This document shows positions 5,821-7,135 of a stretch of 7,135 nucleotides of DNA, one piece after another. Every line of letters begins with the position of its first letter. Position 1 is the first letter of the stretch. Source of the DNA: Anaerolineae bacterium (GTDB lineage Bacteria > Chloroflexota > Anaerolineae > Anaerolineales > Anaerolineaceae); assembly GCA_016213455.1 (NCBI GenBank), contig JACRAG010000189.1, positions 1 through 7,135 on the forward strand. Direction: 5' to 3'. The notes below the pieces were generated by a model. That model did no database searches. It saw nothing but the letters and a program-made list of their open reading frames with translations, and had not been told where the DNA came from. A program made the translations under genes and the position numbers.

Positions 5821-5851
5821 TGTGAGGCCCGATGGACGATCGGGCCTCACA
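5821..5851 (+). terminator. Perfect 13-bp stem-loop between binding-protein and ATPase genes
   Basis: TGTGAGGCCCGAT (5821-5833) pairs perfectly with ATCGGGCCTCACA (5839-5851) around a 5-nt loop. It starts 22 nt after the lipoprotein stop. The stem is G+C-rich, but the + strand continues AATAATT rather than a T run, so it is more likely a leaky attenuator or an mRNA 3'-end stabiliser than a full terminator. Such hairpins are well known after binding-protein genes in ABC operons, where they raise the ratio of binding protein to membrane components. Confidence 0.7.
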
Positions 5852-5895
5852 ATAATTCCAGCCAACCTTCGCACAAATCGCCATGCAGGTGAGCC

Positions 5896-5900
5896 AGGAG
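5896..5900 (+). promoter_or_regulatory. Ribosome binding site of the ABC ATPase gene
   Basis: AGGAG lies 9 nt before ATG 5910. An in-frame ATG at 5883 has no such site and would add nine residues not typical of the family, so 5910 is preferred. Confidence 0.75.
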
Positions 5901-5909
5901 CACAGGTTC

Positions 5910-7135
5910 ATGGATACACTGATCGAAATGAAGGAGATGGTCAAGGTCTTTCCGCCCAATGTGGTCGCGCTGGACAGCGTCACCACCGATTTTTGCGCAG
6001 GCGAGATTCACGCCATTGTGGGAGAGAACGGAGCAGGCAAAAGCACCTTGATGAAGGTCCTGTATGGTCTGGAACAGGCTAATGGCGGGCAGATCAGCAT
6101 GCGCGGCAAACCGGTGCACTTTCGTGACTCGGGCGAAGCCATCGCCGCCGGCATCGGCATGGTGCACCAGGAGATCCTGCTCATCAACGAGTACAGCGTG
6201 TGGGAGAACATCATCCTGGGGGTAGAACCGGTTGGCCTGTTCGGGCGCATCGACGAAAAACGGGCGCGCCGCAGCGTGCAGAATAAGATCGACGAGTTCC
6301 ACTTCAATCTCAACCCGGATGCCCGCGTCGAAGACATTTCGGTGGCTGCCCGCCAGAAAGTGGAAATCCTCAAGCTGCTCTATCGCAACGTGGAAGTGCT
6401 GATCCTGGATGAGCCCACCGCTGTGCTCACCCCACAGGAGATTCCCCAGCTCTTCTCCGAGCTAAAGCGCCTGCGCGACAACGGCAAGACCATCCTGTTC
6501 ATCTCGCACCACCTGGAAGAGGTGCGGGCTTTGAGTGACCGCATCACCGTGATGCGCAAAGGCAAAAAGATCGCCACCGTGGAGGCTGGCAACACCAGCA
6601 AAGAAGAACTGGCGCGCATGATGGTCGGGCGCGAAGTGCTTTTCCTCTCCCACCGCGAGGCAAAACCAGCCGGCAAGGTGGTGCTGGACGTGCAAAACCT
6701 GTCCTACCTGGACGGCAACCGCCACAAACGGTTGGAAGACCTGCACCTGCAGGTGCGCGCCGGTGAAATTGTGGGCATCGCCGGCGTCGAAGGAAACGGC
6801 CAATTCGAGCTGGTCAATGCCATCATGGGGCTCAAATCTCCCAGCGCCGGGCGCATCCTGGTGGATGGGCACGACTTACCCACCGCGGAAATCCTGGAAC
6901 GCCGCAGGTTCATCTCCTTCGTTTCCCAGGACCGCGGCAAGATGGGCGCCGCCGTCAAAGCATCCATCGCCGAAAATGTGATCATGACCCACCACCGCCT
7001 CAACCGGCGCTTCACCCGCTGGAACGGCGCGCTGCTGGATTATGCCTACGCCCGCCAGTTCACCCGCGAGATTGAACAGCAGTTTTCCATCAGCATGGGT
7101 TCGGTGGATAATCCCTTCAAATCGCTCTCCGGCGG
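5910..7135 (+). CDS. Double-domain ABC transporter ATPase of a BMP-type importer, 3'-truncated by the window
   Basis: The first 408 residues are present; relatives run to about 500-530. It energises import of the ligand bound by the upstream lipoprotein. The first nucleotide-binding domain has Walker A Gly-Glu-Asn-Gly-Ala-Gly-Lys-Ser-Thr (38-46), a Q-loop in Met-Val-His-Gln-Glu, a signature variant Ile-Ser-Val-Ala-Ala-Arg-Gln (143-149), Walker B ending Asp167-Glu168 and the switch His200 in Ile-Ser-His-His. The second domain has a degenerate Walker A, Gly-Val-Glu-Gly-Asn-Gly-Gln (292-298), lacking Gly-Lys-Ser/Thr. This is usual in RbsA- and BMP-type ATPases, where one site is non-catalytic. 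The window ends within its canonical Leu-Ser-Gly-Gly signature (from residue 406). The gene is preceded by the stem-loop and AGGAG, and permease genes are expected downstream. The identification as an importer of this class is strong; substrate is inferred only from the binding protein. Confidence 0.93.
   Translation, partial: MDTLIEMKEMVKVFPPNVVALDSVTTDFCAGEIHAIVGENGAGKSTLMKVLYGLEQANGGQISMRGKPVHFRDSGEAIAAGIGMVHQEILLINEYSVWENIILGVEPVGLFGRIDEKRARRSVQNKIDEFHFNLNPDARVEDISVAARQKVEILKLLYRNVEVLILDEPTAVLTPQEIPQLFSELKRLRDNGKTILFISHHLEEVRALSDRITVMRKGKKIATVEAGNTSKEELARMMVGREVLFLSHREAKPAGKVVLDVQNLSYLDGNRHKRLEDLHLQVRAGEIVGIAGVEGNGQFELVNAIMGLKSPSAGRILVDGHDLPTAEILERRRFISFVSQDRGKMGAAVKASIAENVIMTHHRLNRRFTRWNGALLDYAYARQFTREIEQQFSISMGSVDNPFKSLSG

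Overview
The window looks like chromosomal DNA from an anaerobic or facultative bacterium, most likely a member of the Chloroflexota (Anaerolineae-like). The evidence is indirect: G+C-rich coding sequence, a lipoprotein signal ending in Cys-Ala-Pro-Ala-Ala, a BMP-type ABC system, and multiheme cytochromes next to a flavoprotein. No rRNA or other taxonomic marker is present, so the assignment is inference. All genes lie on the + strand. I see no tRNA, CRISPR array, insertion sequence or phage gene.

Positions 1-4450 hold a compact redox operon whose 5' end lies outside the window. In order it contains: the 3' part of a multiheme c-type cytochrome (8 complete CxxCH motifs plus the last two residues of a ninth); a second, 16-heme cytochrome with a membrane anchor, a non-heme helical domain and a tandem 41-residue di-heme repeat; an 83-residue protein with two 4Fe-4S motifs; a 450-residue FAD/NAD(P)-type oxidoreductase with no CxxC; and an integral membrane protein with two His-x13-His helices, as in di-heme b cytochromes. 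Gaps between genes are 9 and 5 nt, followed by overlaps of 1 and 23 nt. The set reads as a trans-membrane electron conduit: cytoplasmic flavin and Fe-S, then two b hemes in the membrane, then c-heme wires outside. The direction of flow and the terminal partner cannot be read from sequence.

The membrane cytochrome gene is interrupted by an in-frame TAG (3914-3916) directly followed by an ATG, in the middle of its second predicted helix. All four likely heme-ligand histidines lie downstream of this stop.

Positions 4451-4781 are non-coding. They hold a candidate sigma70 promoter, a LacI/CcpA-like palindrome and weak inverted repeats. Positions 4782-7135 begin a second operon: a BMP-family (PnrA/BmpA-like) substrate-binding lipoprotein, a perfect 13-bp stem-loop, and the first 408 residues of its double-domain ABC ATPase. 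Permease genes are expected just beyond the window. This is probably a nucleoside or related importer, unrelated in function to the redox operon.
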